Shown here in pieces: positions 47,036-58,722 of a DNA stretch of 64,000 bases. Origin of the DNA: Apoda limacodes (lineage: Eukaryota; Arthropoda; Insecta; Lepidoptera; Limacodidae); assembly GCA_946406115.1 (NCBI GenBank), contig OX291550.1, positions 24,652,722-24,716,721 on the forward strand. The letters are read 5' to 3'. Numbering within the stretch: position 1 is the first letter of the stretch; every line of letters starts with the position of its first letter. The notes under the pieces were generated by a model that worked only from the letters and a program-made list of their open reading frames with translations, searched no databases and was not told the DNA's origin. The position numbers and the translations under genes are program-made.

Positions 47036-47681
47036 ATGACTATTTATTCAGTAGAGATACATAGTTCTGTGCACACATTTCTTCCATTTCAAGCAATCAA
47101 TTCAATGTAACCATATCAAAATTAAACCAAATAGCGTGAATAAGTAACTAAGTCATATCCAAGTAATGTAACTTTCACATCGGCCGTGATAAATGCGTTG
47201 GCCGACGCCTCAAGTACATCATCGTTAGTTATTTGTGCTATTAGGGGTCATTTATTTTTGTTATTTGTTGCGTTAACGCCGAGATACGAACCCGCAGTGA
47301 CAGGCAGTGGTTAGTGAAATCGCTTACATGTATTGCTACAAAGTTATCCCTTCAATTGGTAATAAAATAAAATACAGATTAGTGCTTGAGTAAACGATAG
47401 ATTAAGACTTGTACCGTAATCGGTGGCGCCTCTGTCGTAAGCTTTACAGTTTTGAGGAAAAATGCGTAACGTAATGCTAAAAGTAACGCACACGTAACAT
47501 TTGTCTAATGCCAAGTAATATATAAAAGTGAAACGTCGTTTATTTGTTTATTTGTTTTCCTGGTCATACTTCTAAGTTGTTTTCTTCCATATGAGTAATT
47601 TACCCGCTATGGACCAAGTTAAATTATGACCAAGTTAATTTTGAGGTTCTAAAATAAAAAACGGGTTGCACTCCGGGAGTG
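47036..47681. other. Intergenic DNA, no gene seen
   Basis: No exon or RNA gene is recognised. The end (ACGGGTTGCACTCCGGGAGT, 47671 on) leads into the next repeat. Confidence 0.4.
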
Positions 47682-47850
47682 CCGGCAGAAGTGAAAACAT
47701 ACTAGCTATTTACTTCCCATCACTTCGTATATACATATATTCATTTATTATAAATAATAATGTTTGTTTATTTACTTTTTTGACGTAATATATTTGACAT
47801 CTCAATCTGTCATAGAATTAAAATCCCATATGTAACCTCCCAGTACTACT
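47682..47850 (+). repeat. Dispersed direct repeat, copy 1 (see 58723-58894)
   Basis: CCGGCAGAAGTGAAAACATA, CTAGCTATTTACTTCCCATC, ACTTCGTATA, TGTTTGTTTATTTACTTTTT and CAATCTGTCATAGAATTAAA are shared almost base for base with 58723-58894, 11 kb away. The resemblance resumes at TTACGAATTTTCGATCAGC (47898). Confidence 0.85.
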
Positions 47851-47873
47851 CCTAATCGCCATATAATAAAATA

Positions 47874-48001
47874 TGGCGTGGCATTATGGTTTCCGTATTA
47901 CGAATTTTCGATCAGCCTGCGCGAGTTTATCATTTTTGATCCATACCAATTATGACGTGGCATGGCATTATGGTTTCCGTCTTACGTATTTTCGATCAGC
48001 T
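47874..48001. repeat. Two-copy local duplication, 84-base offset
   Basis: GTGGCATTATGGTTTCCGTA with TTACGAATTTTCGATCAGC is repeated as GCATTATGGTTTCCGTCTTA with CGTATTTTCGATCAGC. The second copy ends at 48001. Confidence 0.75.
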
Positions 48002-49257
48002 AAAGAAGTGTTCACTACAAAAATTAAACAAAATTCGTGATTACGTAAACTTAATTTTAATTTTAATGCATTGTTGGGTTACTTGCTGTAGGAATCTAAA
48101 GAATATATTCTTAAGGGCGGCCTCACTCTTAATTTCCAGCATAAAACATTCTACATAAAACATAACTGAATTAAAATTATGTTATTTTTTATCATTTGAG
48201 AAGTAAAGGATAAACAATATGTTTTTATTCTCTTCCTTCAGAAAACTGAATACATTTTGTATTTGATTCATTCTTCACATACCAGCAACGGAAAATATTT
48301 TAACAAAAAAATAAAGTTTCTTTCTAAAAAAAGGATAATCTATGATTTTTGTAAATAAAATAGTAAAGTTATGTTAGGAGGTAGTAGGTTATGTTAATCA
48401 ATTTTAAAAACGAGTGAAAACTGCACATTTACGCATGACGCAGCCTGAAGTGATTTGGAACTATCTATTTCTGAAAATAAGTCCACTAATTTACACGAGC
48501 TATGAAAAGTACAAACTAAAATCATAACCTATAATTTTCACCCGTAGTCTAACAACACCATAATTGAAGATACGACGTTATTGTCCGCGCTATGAATTAC
48601 GAACTAATTAAAATATATGTAAATGAAGGCATTCATTTCCAAATGAATCAATTCGGAGTGGAGCGACGTTTCATTTAACCAGGTTATCGGTGGCCATTAA
48701 TCTTTTACCAACTTGGGGTGAGCAATTACTAAAAGTTCAGAATTGAAGACTTCACTTTTTACTGTAATAATGTTTTTTTTCTGTATATAAATTTACTGTA
48801 AAAGAAGTTACAACAACAGTATATTGAGATATAAAACTTGTAAGTTATTAGCAAAACTATCAATTTGGGATAAGCAGCAGCCGTGAACTTATCAGCATTT
48901 CATTAGATAAATAAAGAGACTAATTCTACTATTATTCATTTGTATAGGAAGGGTTAAGTTTAGTCCCTCTATCTAGTGCTTGGTAAAGAAGTTCATGTTA
49001 ACTCTAGGCCAGGTTCTGTCACTTAACATAAATGTCAGTCGAATGTCATTTGTCAAAAAAATAAAAACAGGAATACAGTTGTGTAAGCCAGTGCCTGTCT
49101 CTAATGAAATTCAATCGAAATTTCATTATTCAAAATTAACTGAATCGAAAGACAAAGTGTTTTAAGAATTGTCGATTTAATCGTTAAGCTTAGCTGTCAC
49201 AGTCATGCGGATTTAAAGAAGTACTTACTATACGCTTACACGGAATACATCGTGAGT
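48002..49257. other. Intergenic DNA, no gene seen
   Basis: AT-rich. The ORFs at 47952-48158 and 48980-49165 have no family resemblance and no gene context. Confidence 0.4.
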
Positions 49258-49394
49258 ATAGTGCAACAAACTTTTCTGACCTGGTGGTTAAAAATCAAAA
49301 CTACAGTCGCCATATTGAAATGGTGTGAACTTACAACGACACTATCGACCAAACTCGCAAGATCAGAAGGTTAGAAAAGTTTGTTGCACTGTAC
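49258..49394 (+). mobile_element. Short MITE, GTGCAACAAACTTTTCT family (best-preserved copy)
   Basis: The left end GTGCAACAAACTTTTCTGAC and right end AGAAAAGTTTGTTGCAC are near-perfect inverted repeats, bordered by TA (AGTATA at the left, TGTA at the right). The core is CAAAACTACAGTCGCCATAT and GTGTGAACTTACAACGACAC. The length is about 135 bases, with no coding sequence. Confidence 0.9.
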
Positions 49395-52300
49395 TTACAT
49401 ACGCCTAGTCTCAAACACCGTGTAGTAAGTAGTATCTAAGTACACCGTATTTGTTCAACTTACCGTAATTATTCATAAAATTCATACATATATAAACAAG
49501 ACAATTGAGATAACTGCTTAAGACATACAATTTAGTCGTACAATTGGAACAGTCTCACAGCGTAAGGGCAATTCCACAACACGCTAATAATCGCTTTGGA
49601 ACAGTGATACAAATCGTACCGACACGCGTTCTAACGTAATCACTTAATTATTGGGCGACACCAATTCAGGGTTGTCTCTTTCTTCTAGCTTCGAGTTCAA
49701 AGTAAAATTATTGTACATTAAAAAGAAATTAACGAAAGATTTTGTAAAGGTAATTTTTCTACATAAACAAATCTAAGCAGTCAATTATAAATTTATTTAG
49801 GTACCTAATACTTTTATTGCTCTTTCTTAAAAAATCTATTTAAATTTTATTTTTATTTAGTGCAAATATCCATATAAGCGATCGACTACCTTTTGATTTT
49901 TGAAAAAAACCCTTTTACAGAAATTTACGTAGGCAAAAGCGGAACATACTTATAAGGATTTATTATGTCAATCCGTCCGTGTGTCACAGCCTTATAATTC
50001 TGGTATTTGACATAGACCTTTTTGTAAACCGCCGTACAGATTTTTTATAAAAATTATTAATTAAGGAAAAAATCTTTTAGGAGTTTTAGGCTCTACATAA
50101 ATTAAATTTTATTTAGCGCACCCCATCGTGAGTTTAAGATAAAAAACCACCTTTATAATGTGATACCTGCTAAAATCGATACTTCTTTTCTGCTGTGTAA
50201 TCTATATTTTCAAAGAAAACTACTTGTTAAGTACTTTGGTTAATGTCACGCTTTTTTGGTTGCTTTTCAGTTATTTCTTGTGACGACAACCCTAATTTCT
50301 TCAGGTCAACCAAGCCTACTTTTTATTATATCAATTTGTGCCCATTGAAGGCGCTGTATTTAGGACTAATACCTTTATAATTGCAGGATCGACCCTTTCA
50401 ACTTTCTACCGCCATGTGAACTACACCTTATCTGATTTAGATATCACACTAAATGTTAGAGGCATTAGGAGAAATGAAAAAGTTATTTTTTAACGAAAAT
50501 TCTGTTTCATGACAAAAAAACAAATGGTATTATGTCAGGGATATTAATAACTTTATATTCCGACAATTATACTAATGTATTCTGTTCAAAGTATTATGAA
50601 TATGAAGAATACCGTGATCCATATAGCGTTTATAAAAACATTCCTAATTTGATGGAGTCAAATTCAATATCCTAATTCCTACTGATATAAATGTGAAAGT
50701 AAGTCTGGATGGATGGATATTTGTAAGTCAATCACGCTTTAACCACTATACAGATCGGGATGCAACTTAGCACACACATAGGTTAGGTCCTGGAATAGGA
50801 CATAGGCTACTTTTTATTTCGAAAAATTCAAAAGTTCCCGCAGGAGTAACTATTACTGAGCTTAAACGAACTATAGCTATAGCTTGCTATAGCAAACTTG
50901 ATTAGTATAATTACAGAGTTCCACGCCGATTACCGAATTTAGGGCGGGCGGAGCCGCTTGCAAAATCATCTATATATTTAAAATAAGAAACTGATTCAAT
51001 GACATAATCACAGAGCCCATACCGCTGGATATAGACACTATAGACACTTAAAATTTGGCATGTGGGTTCCGTACTTGACGTAGAGCTCCATTAAAAAAGG
51101 ATTTTGTAAAATTCATCCTTAAATGGATGTTGGAAGTTTGTATAAAAATCCGCCAATTTTTAAGTTACTTTATTTACCTATATGCATACTTTTAATGCAT
51201 GAAAATTGATATTTGGCTTTTAGATTGAAAATTAAGAGTGATGTTTCCAACGTTTTTATCGCCTAAGGGAATGAAAATTTGTATAAGAAAGCCGATATTT
51301 CTGTATATAAAACCGTTTTCGTTTCTTCCGTAAAAGATTTATTTTTTAAAAGACCACGCGGGCAAAGTCGCCGCAAAATACTAGTACTGAGATATGCAAG
51401 ATTTAAGGCACCGCGTAGCTTGCTTTTGATCGCAATTTTGTGGTTTGAAAAAAAATACTGCTCCAACCTTTCACCCCAAAAATACCTTCTTATTCTGTCT
51501 ACCTTCATCAAAGAAACTTCAAAAACGAAGAATCATTTGAATTAGCCACTATAGTGATCACGCATCCAATTTATGACTACGCAGTACATTGCTGAACGTT
51601 GTAGATTGTTTGTAGAAGGACAAGTTAACTAGTTAAGGAGGTACAAACTTCTGTTTCCTCCCCAAGTCATTTTTTGAAGTAATAAATTATTTGTTGAAAA
51701 TTTTCATGTCAGGCACGTATTAGTTGTCTAGCACACTTTTAATTTCCGGCCGGAACTTTAATCCGGCCCTGCTGCTGCTTCCATTAACTATTTTTACTAA
51801 AATTTTGTAAATAGGTTTAAACAATATCGTCGGGTCATGACACGAATGGCGGTTACAAATACCACGGAATTTTAAAGTCTTGTGGAAGGGATAAATATAT
51901 AGGTTTGCATTGTGCCAGTTTTCTATTAAAGTCTAACACGATTCTTATTTTTTATAAAAATGGTCTCAACTAAGGTTTCAAATTAGTAAAATCATTTTTC
52001 AGGAATTTGGAAAACCACAGATATAGGTATTTGGCTATAGAGATCATGCCTACTAAATTTCACAATGTTTTATCAGTACTTAAATGTCAAAATATGAAAG
52101 AATTTTGTTTGTATGAAGCACCCTGTGAAGTGCTGCGAATCGTATCTTCTTTGAACTCGGCAATACATTGTTAAGGTGTAGGTAAAATCATAAATTTTAG
52201 GTATCTATCTGATGGTACTATGTTTGCGGTTTTTTCTTTTTGAAAAATTTAAATAAAATAATAGCTTAATATGTAGCTACAAAAAACTGATGGTAAAATA

Positions 52301-53215
52301 ATCAACGTAGTAAAATTCCAGACATATCGGACTCCATATCTTAGTAAACGGTAACAAGGAGTAATTTTACACAATTTCCTTATTTCTGCAACACGGAAAA
52401 GTAGGATGACCATTATTTAAGGAGATTCCTTAAAACATAATCTTATTTTTTTTATCATAGACTGCAGCTAACCTAAGAAAACTTTTTGCCTTGCAGTCTT
52501 ATTTATTGTTGTTTTAAGTGGTCTTGTGTCGATTTATTTACTTTTCTACACGAAATAATTATGTTTCTCAATTTAATAGAAACAAATGTCTAAAACCGTA
52601 ATTTAATTTATTTATATTAAAATCATACTACTTTTAATGACAGCAAAGTGTTGTAGGTTTGCCTGTTTATTGCTTAATAACTTAAGAATCATTGATTTTA
52701 AACTTTTACCTGAGGAGCTGATGTTTTTCAGATTGATATAGATTATATCACGCACTTGAAACCACAGGACACAGCTAGTAAAATATATAAACAGATATTA
52801 AACCAAGTCAGTTCATTATCGCATCAAAGAGTTTAATATTTAGGAACTCATTCAGAAAGAACTGTACCTTTTAATTACCTATAGAGACAAAGTTTAGTGA
52901 TCACATTCACAAGAAATCAAAAACTTTTATTTCTATCGGTTTTTCCTTGCGCCCCCTTTTAGTTACTCTGACCTTTCTATCTTATAATATCTTATTAATT
53001 TTTCCCGTCCCCTTAACACGGTCACACTATTAAACATTATACAGTGAAGGAGTCGGAATATAATGAAGTGATTAAACCACCTCGTAACTCAGCATTTTCA
53101 CTTGCATTAAAATAACACAGAGTCGAATTATTTTATTAATATCTAGGTAAATTATAGGCAAATAAACAAAAAATAATAATAAACATACTAAAGAGCTCTG
53201 AAATCATTACGGGCG
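49395..53215. other. Intergenic DNA with repeat scraps, no gene seen
   Basis: A decayed CCGTCCGTCTGTC-core trace lies near 49930-50010 (CAATCCGTCCGTGTGTCACA). 50690-50960 is a CCCGCGG-family copy, listed separately. 51000-51400 contains GACCACGCGGGCAAAGTCGC, a common lepidopteran repeat end. The paired ORFs on both strands at 51263-51545 fall in or next to it. 51550-53210 shows nothing I recognise. Confidence 0.45.
50690..50960 (-). repeat. CCCGCGG-family SINE/LINE-tail repeat
   Basis: The segment has GTAAGTCAATCACGCTTTAA, CCACTATACAGATCGGGATG, GTCCTGGAATAGGACATAGG and CTACTTTTTA, then ATTACCGAATTTAGGGCGGG, CGGAGCC. These are the hallmark blocks of the family at 26301-26531, rearranged and decayed. 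Confidence 0.55.
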
Positions 53216-53624
53216 CGTTTGTTTTGGGATAAAAAGTTTCCACGTTTGATGGTTTTTACACTTTTGATGACGCTAGTTTCGCCACCGACACCTATCGTTC
53301 GTGTAGCTTTGAAACGTAACTAACAAAATTTTTGGTTGCAAACTGAGCGGTCGACGTACACACACTAAAAAAATAACACACACGCTACCATGAACAATGA
53401 ATTTGTATAGGCAGTTTCAAAGATTAACATCAAAACCCCACCTCCAGACATGAGTCTTCAGTTTCATTTTGGTTGCAAAAGTGACGAAAATAACAAAAAT
53501 ATCGTAAGTAAACGCTTTACAGTTTGTTACAGATAATAATAAAAATTTTTGATACTAATGCTAAGCGAACAGATGACAAGTGACAAAAATTATGAAAACA
53601 ACGATTCTTTATGCCAAAACAAAC
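53216..53624 (+). mobile_element. MITE with GTTTGTTTTGGGATAA termini (long form)
   Basis: The ends GTTTGTTTTGGGATAAAAAG and TTTATGCCAAAACAAAC are inverted. It matches 32092-32298 at both ends but has about 200 extra bases between CACCTATCGTT and AGTTTGTTACAG. The extra part itself contains TTTTGGTTGCAAACTGAGCG and TTTTGGTTGCAAAAGTGACG, a short internal repeat. Confidence 0.75.
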
Positions 53625-53929
53625 AGACCCGACATCACCCTTAGTACACTAAAATGGATACAAGATTGTATGTAAGTGAGTACCTACAGGGCAAAACTGT
53701 TATTAAGTAAGTGAAGTATGTGTTAGAAAATTACAAACTATGGGAATATTACACATACATACAAAACAGTTCTTTTGTTTAGACTACACAGTGTCTTGAA
53801 GGGAGGGTCATGGTGTTACAATTTTTAGATAATTGTCAATATGACAAAAACTATCAAATATTTTATACATTTGATTGCTTTTATCGTTAGTTTGTCTATT
53901 AAGATATTAAAATATGATTTAAAAGTTAT

Positions 53930-54960
53930 TAAAACTTATGTAATTTTTTCACAATGGACAAGTTCACCAAAATAAGTCGATTGTAACAACTTACTTATTT
54001 GTGGCTACTTGTTACATCTTTGGGGCACGATGCGACGGTAGATAAATAAACGAAATCATCAATGATAAATCATTTTTTTATTATTTCAAAACGTTACAAA
54101 CCAAAGAGATCACTTTAAACAGTCTTGTAACATTTTTGAGTAATTAAAATATCTATATCGTAATTATTAAAGATTTTTCTTGTAGAATAATAACGTAACT
54201 TTGGCAGGAACTTTTTTAAATCTTATATAAAAACACAGAAACTATGTCTGCAAATAACAACTTGCAGTTAATTATTATACTTATTAGTAATTTTAATAAA
54301 CTTTTTGCAAACTAAAATACTTTGGATTCTTACATCTTTAAGGCACTTATATTATAGAAAAATATATAGTTATTTATATTGAGGTAGATAACAATATCAC
54401 ATACCAATATTAAATTAGTCTTCATCAGAATTGCAATTAATGCAAATGAATGAGTAAACGTTTCTTGTTACATGTTACTTGTAACAACTTACACCAAAAA
54501 ATTGTAACAACCTGCCACGTGGCACGTTTTCTAATAAACATTGAAGTCACCATTAATGGATAACGATAGTAGAAAAAACAATATTGCAAATTCAAGGTAT
54601 ATGATGAACGTGCAAGGTTAAAAATTTTGAGAAAATTAAAAATATAGTTATCAGGAATCAAAAAATTCGTATAGGTTTTTTTTGCTTACTTGGTTGAAAT
54701 CGAGACATATGCACACAACTTAGCAGCTTGTCGCTTAGCGGGTCACTGATCGTTTTTATGTAATGCACGATGTCATAAGAAAACAAATGAGTCCAATTAT
54801 GTCCAGCAAAGAGTTTAAAATCCCGGTAAAAGAGGCGTGTAAATTCTTACCCCTGTAACAACGTGCCCCCCGCAAACCCCTCAAGTCAAAAGTTTAGCAA
54901 TAACAATTTTACAATTTCATTCGCTAACTGTAACACCCTGACAGGGCTGCATTATAAAAT
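53930..54960. other. Unexplained block with recurrent TTGTAACAAC
   Basis: TTGTAACAAC occurs at 53981-53990, 54479-54488 and 54502-54511, with CTGTAACAAC at 54853-54862 and CTGTAACACC at 54929-54938; reverse forms such as CTTGTTACAT occur between. No ORF of recognisable family is present. It may be an old mobile element whose ends I cannot define. Confidence 0.35.
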
Positions 54961-55184
54961 CACACGTTTCATTATATAATATGATATTTAAGTAAACGAT
55001 GTCATTACCACATCCATAGCTGGCTTAGACAGGTGGTAATTTAGTAACTTATCATTGCCGGCACGAAATGAGCACGCACTTGAGTCGAAGTGTCTGAATT
55101 ACAAGCTTTAGGATATGAGTAAATTAATCAGTTCCTTTTCCTTCACGCTATGAATAAAGGCTTTTTTAGTTATAGGTTTAGGTA

Positions 55185-55202
55185 TGTGTGTGTGTGTGTG
55201 TG
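55185..55202. repeat. TG dinucleotide microsatellite, 9 units
   Basis: An uninterrupted TG run following TTTAGGTA. Confidence 0.9.
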
Positions 55203-55289
55203 ATTACTATTTCATCATGTGAATTGCCTAACTCCATGGTGATCGTTTTCAAGTTCATTACCAATACCATTGCTACGCTCCTAGTTATA

Positions 55290-55790
55290 TAATAGAGCTA
55301 AAAAATTTCTTGGTTTGTTTGAACGCGCTAATTTCTGAAACTACCGGTTGGATTTTAAAATTTCTTTTTTTATTTGATAGGATAATTCTTGAGGAATATA
55401 ACTGTAAAAAGAGGAGGCTATATAACTTCACGCTATAGCCCTTAGGAGCGAAGCAGTAAGTTAATGCAGGTGAAACCGCTGGGAACAGTTCGTACGCAAT
55501 AAATGTACCTACATATGTATGTTATTCTGTATATTACCACGCTCTATAAGATATCTTTGATATTATGCTGAATAGGTAACAGATAATTCATATATAATCC
55601 ATACTAGTCCATACCAATAGGTTACTTGAAAACGTCAAGTGTGAGTCGGTTTTTTTCTATAATTAAGAAGTTGCCGTTGAAATCCAACACCAATAACTGA
55701 ATTTAGGGCAGGTGGCACCGCGGGCGAATTTGGCATGAAGATAGTTTGAGCCCGTGGGAAGGACAGAATAGGCAACTTGAAAACGTCAAG
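55290..55790. repeat. Two decayed CCCGCGG-family repeats
   Basis: The first part contains GGAGCGAAGCAGTAAGTTAA and GGTGAAACCGCTGGGAACAG. The second contains GGTTACTTGAAAACGTCAAG, TGTGAGTCGG, TTGAAATCCAACACCAATAA and GAATTTAGGGCAGGTGGCAC. Both blocks recur at 41695-41885 and 58540-58705. Confidence 0.55.
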
Positions 55791-55812
55791 AATAGCAGCC
55801 CCCGACGGATTT

Positions 55813-56450
55813 AAAAAAAATCGACCAAGTACAAGTCGGACTCTCGCACGAAGGGTTCCGTACCATTATCTATAAAAACGGCAAAAAAAATCACATTTGT
55901 TATATGGGAGCCCCCCTAAAATACCTGTTTGTTAGGGTTTCGTAGCCAAATGGCAAAAAACGGAACCCTTATAGATTCGTCATGTCTGTCTGTCTGTCCG
56001 TCCGTATGTCACAGCCACTTTTTTCTGAAACTATAAGAACTATACTATTGAAACTTGGTAAGATGTATTCTGTGAACCGCATTAAGATTTTCACACAAAA
56101 AAAGATAAAAACAATTTTTTTGTAAAAATAATAGTTTGCGCGAGAGACACTTCCAAAGTGGTAAAATGTGTGTCCCCCCCCTGTAACTTCTAAAATAAGA
56201 GAATATGAAAACTAAAAAAAAATATATGATGTACATTACTATGCAAACTTCCACCGAAAATTGGTTTGAACGAGATCTAGTAAGTAGTTTTTTTTTAAAA
56301 CGTCATAAATCGTAAACCGCAATTTACTTTTCAATCAACTCAAATATAAAAATAAAAAAAACATATTTTTTTGTGTTTATAAAGTACGTAAATGGTGGTA
56401 GGTACGGAACCCTCGGTGCGTGAGTCTAACTCGCACTTGGCCGGTTTTTT
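55813..56450 (+). repeat. CCGTCCGTCTGTC-core repeat with an inverted partial copy at its start
   Basis: 55813-55930 is a minus-oriented end (TCGACCAAGTACAAGTCGGA, CTCTCGCACGAAGGGTTCCG). From about 55934 a plus copy runs GGGTTTCGTAGCCAAATGG, ACGGAACCCTTATAG, CTGTCTGTCTGTCCGTCCG to GGTACGGAACCCTCGGTGCG and ACTCGCACTTGGCCGG. The minus ORF 56045-56254 is a shadow. Confidence 0.75.
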
Positions 56451-56483
56451 ATTTTAATTTAATTATTTATTTTTAAAGAGACT

Positions 56484-56782
56484 ATATAACTAAATATTCT
56501 GTGAATATTTTAAGCGACTACCTATTGCCGTTATGAATATCGAGAAAAATCGAACAAAAAAATCACGTTAGTTGTATGGGAGCCCCCTTAAATATTTATT
56601 TTATTCAATTTTTTTAATATTTGTTATAGCGGCAATCGAAATACATCTTCTGTGAAAATTTCAACTGTCTAAATGTCACGGTTCATGAGATACAGCCTGG
56701 TGACAGACGGACGGACAGACGGACAGTGGAGTCTTAGTAATACGATTCCGCTAATTAGCCTCTGGGTACGGAACCCTAAAAA
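56484..56782 (-). repeat. CCGTCCGTCTGTC-core repeat, minus copy
   Basis: Reading the minus strand: GGGTTCCGTACCCAGAGG, CTGTCCGTCTGTCCGTCC, CACCAGGCTGTATCTCATGA, AAATTTTCACAGAAGATGTA and AAGGGGGCTCCCATACAAC. This is the same sub-type as 5076-5467. Confidence 0.75.
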
Positions 56783-56846
56783 CTAATAAGTACTTTAAAG
56801 TACCTCATTATCTATGTCTACAACTACATCAATTTGCTTTCCAGCA

Positions 56847-57069
56847 TTTACCCTCCTGGCGCTGACTTACCTTCGGGTCCGAGGCTCACGCTGGTCGGAG
56901 GGACGACCCCAAGCGCGACAACCCAAGCCGAGGCACCCCTGGGGTAACCCTTGAGCGTTGGGCGCGATATGTGGTCTGAGACTCCTCCAGAGTCTCGCCC
57001 CAAAAGCCCGGTGGAGCAGTAATGGTCGCCATCAGCCAACTGCATAGTCAGTCAAAAAAAAAAAAAAAA
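56847..57069 (+). mobile_element. 5'-truncated Jockey LINE copy with target-site duplication
   Basis: The insert CTGACTTACCTTCGGGTCCG through GCCAACTGCATAGTCAGTCA and a poly-A run of about 15 matches the last 200 bases of the Jockey LINE ending at 46067. It is bracketed by the 10-base direct repeat CTTTCCAGCA at 56837-56846 and 57070-57079, the signature of target-primed reverse transcription. Only the C-terminal codons and the 3' UTR are present. The minus ORF 56848-57045 is a shadow. Confidence 0.9.
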
Positions 57070-57280
57070 CTTTCCAGCAATTTCTAGTTACTATATAAAA
57101 AAAAATTTATTGCATCTACGTCTATAGTGTATTATATATATATATGTATGTATAGTGTATAATATACACTATAATACACTAATATATAAGTGAACAAAAA
57201 GTGAGGCACAAAACCACCTACACCTTAAGTTTTAACACTAAGAATAGTTGCAAATTACTACCACTCTAATAGTACAGGCT

Positions 57281-57681
57281 TTGTGCTGTTTCAGAAAAAC
57301 TTCTTTCGAACGTTAAGGTTATGAAATGTGCTCACTACTAATGTTTTCTCTATGGACTACAGTATAGGGTTCCTCAAGAGAGAAGTGATTAGATTGTTAT
57401 AGGTGATGTCTGTCTGTCTGTCCGTCCGTATGTCACAGCCACTTTTTTCTGAAACTATAAGAACTATACTATTGAAACTTGGTAAGAAGATGTATTCTGT
57501 GAACCGCATTAAGATTTTCACAGTATGGAATTCTTCAAGAAAGAAGTTATTAGATTTCTGAAGAGTCGGCAACGCGCAAGTGATACCCCTGGTGTTGCAA
57601 GCGTCCATATAGGCTACGGCGACCGTAACCGGTGACCTATGGTCAGGCGGGCCGTAACTTTGTTTTCCACCTTGGTAGTTT
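57281..57681 (+). repeat. LINE C-terminus and tail, interrupted by a CCGTCCG-type fragment
   Basis: GTGCTGTTTCAGAAAAACTT, GACTACAGTATAGGGTTCCT and AAGAGAGAAGTGATTAGATT are followed at about 57407 by GTCTGTCTGTCTGTCCGTCC and CATTAAGATTTTCACA (to 57519). The LINE block CAGTATGGAATTCTTCAAGA then repeats, and the tail GATACCCCTGGTGTTGCAAG, GGTCAGGCGGGCCGTAAC follows. The insert resembles 55990-56095 almost base for base. Confidence 0.75.
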
Positions 57682-58539
57682 AAAAACAAAATTAGCTGTT
57701 AAAACGGAAATCGATCATAAGTTATTCTAAACCATCTGGTTATGTTCTATGAATAATAACAATGCAATAGACGGTGGGCGAACGATTTATGGCCATTACT
57801 TACGTGTTCACAAATCACAAGATCTGGGTTCTGCGTACAGACAACTGACAATTTAATTCTTATTTCTATTTATTAAGCATTATTGATTGGTTCAGCGAAT
57901 AACGATTAGTTTGATGATGGAAGACGAAAAGCTGATCATTCTAGAGTCTCTTTGTGCAAAACCCTTCATTCAGCATTAGTTTGCCCTATAGCAAACCTTA
58001 CAACTCACTTTTTAGTCACTTCTAATTGTTAAGACGATGTGAAACTAGGGTAATTACGGTGATGATGGCGAATGGATATAATGACCAACAAAGACTCCGA
58101 GTCCTCTTCGATTGACTTATTTCAGTAAGCTTTCATCGAACAATGTGTAAATATTCTTGTCAGTTAGTATTATATTATTATTGATGGAGGTGGAAGGTGT
58201 TCGCAAGGATTGTACAATGGCTAACAGAATGTCGATCGAGTTTGGACTCGTTTGACTAGTCGTAGTAAGCCCTTTGGTTACATTTTACAGTTTATATGTA
58301 TGTAATTCTGTATATTATTATATATTATGCTGCAAGTGCACCTATTGATTACAGACACACCATCCATATATAATGGCTAACTTTCATTACAAAACAGTAT
58401 GGCGGATCACAGAAGAAGATGTACGGGAATTCTTGGAATGGATGGAAATCATAAGGCATGACAAAACTATAACCATTTTAGCCATTTTCCCCCCCTAAAA
58501 AAATTAATCTATATCTATATATCATATAAAATAAATATT
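57682..58539. other. Intergenic DNA, no gene seen
   Basis: There are no recognised repeats. The patches GATTTATGGCCATTACTTAC (57785 on) and AGGGTAATTACGGTGATGAT (58048 on) contain homeodomain-type cores and could be regulatory; support is weak. Confidence 0.4.
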
Positions 58540-58705
58540 ATTAATGCGTAAGTAACTCTGTCTGTATGTCCGTAACCTCTTTACGCTTAAACCGCTGTAC
58601 CGATTAAGATGTAATTTGCCATAAGGCTTGAGGAGTTTTCGTTGAAATCTAACACCGAGCACCGAATTTAGGGTGGATGGAACTGCGGGCAAAAGCTAGT
58701 AGGGA
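58540..58705 (-). repeat. CCCGCGG-family SINE/LINE-tail repeat
   Basis: GTAACCTCTTTACGCTTAAA, CCGCTGTACCGATTAAGATG, TTGAAATCTAACACCGAGC and GAATTTAGGGTGGATGGAAC, GCGGGCAAAAGCTAGTAG are the minus-strand version of the family at 26301-26531. Confidence 0.65.
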
Positions 58706-58722
58706 AATAAAGTGAAAAGAAA

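Noticed and set aside
51263..51545. Overlapping ORFs of 82 and 88 residues on both strands
   Set aside because: They overlap a common lepidopteran repeat end (GACCACGCGGGCAAAGTCGC) and have no recognisable domain.
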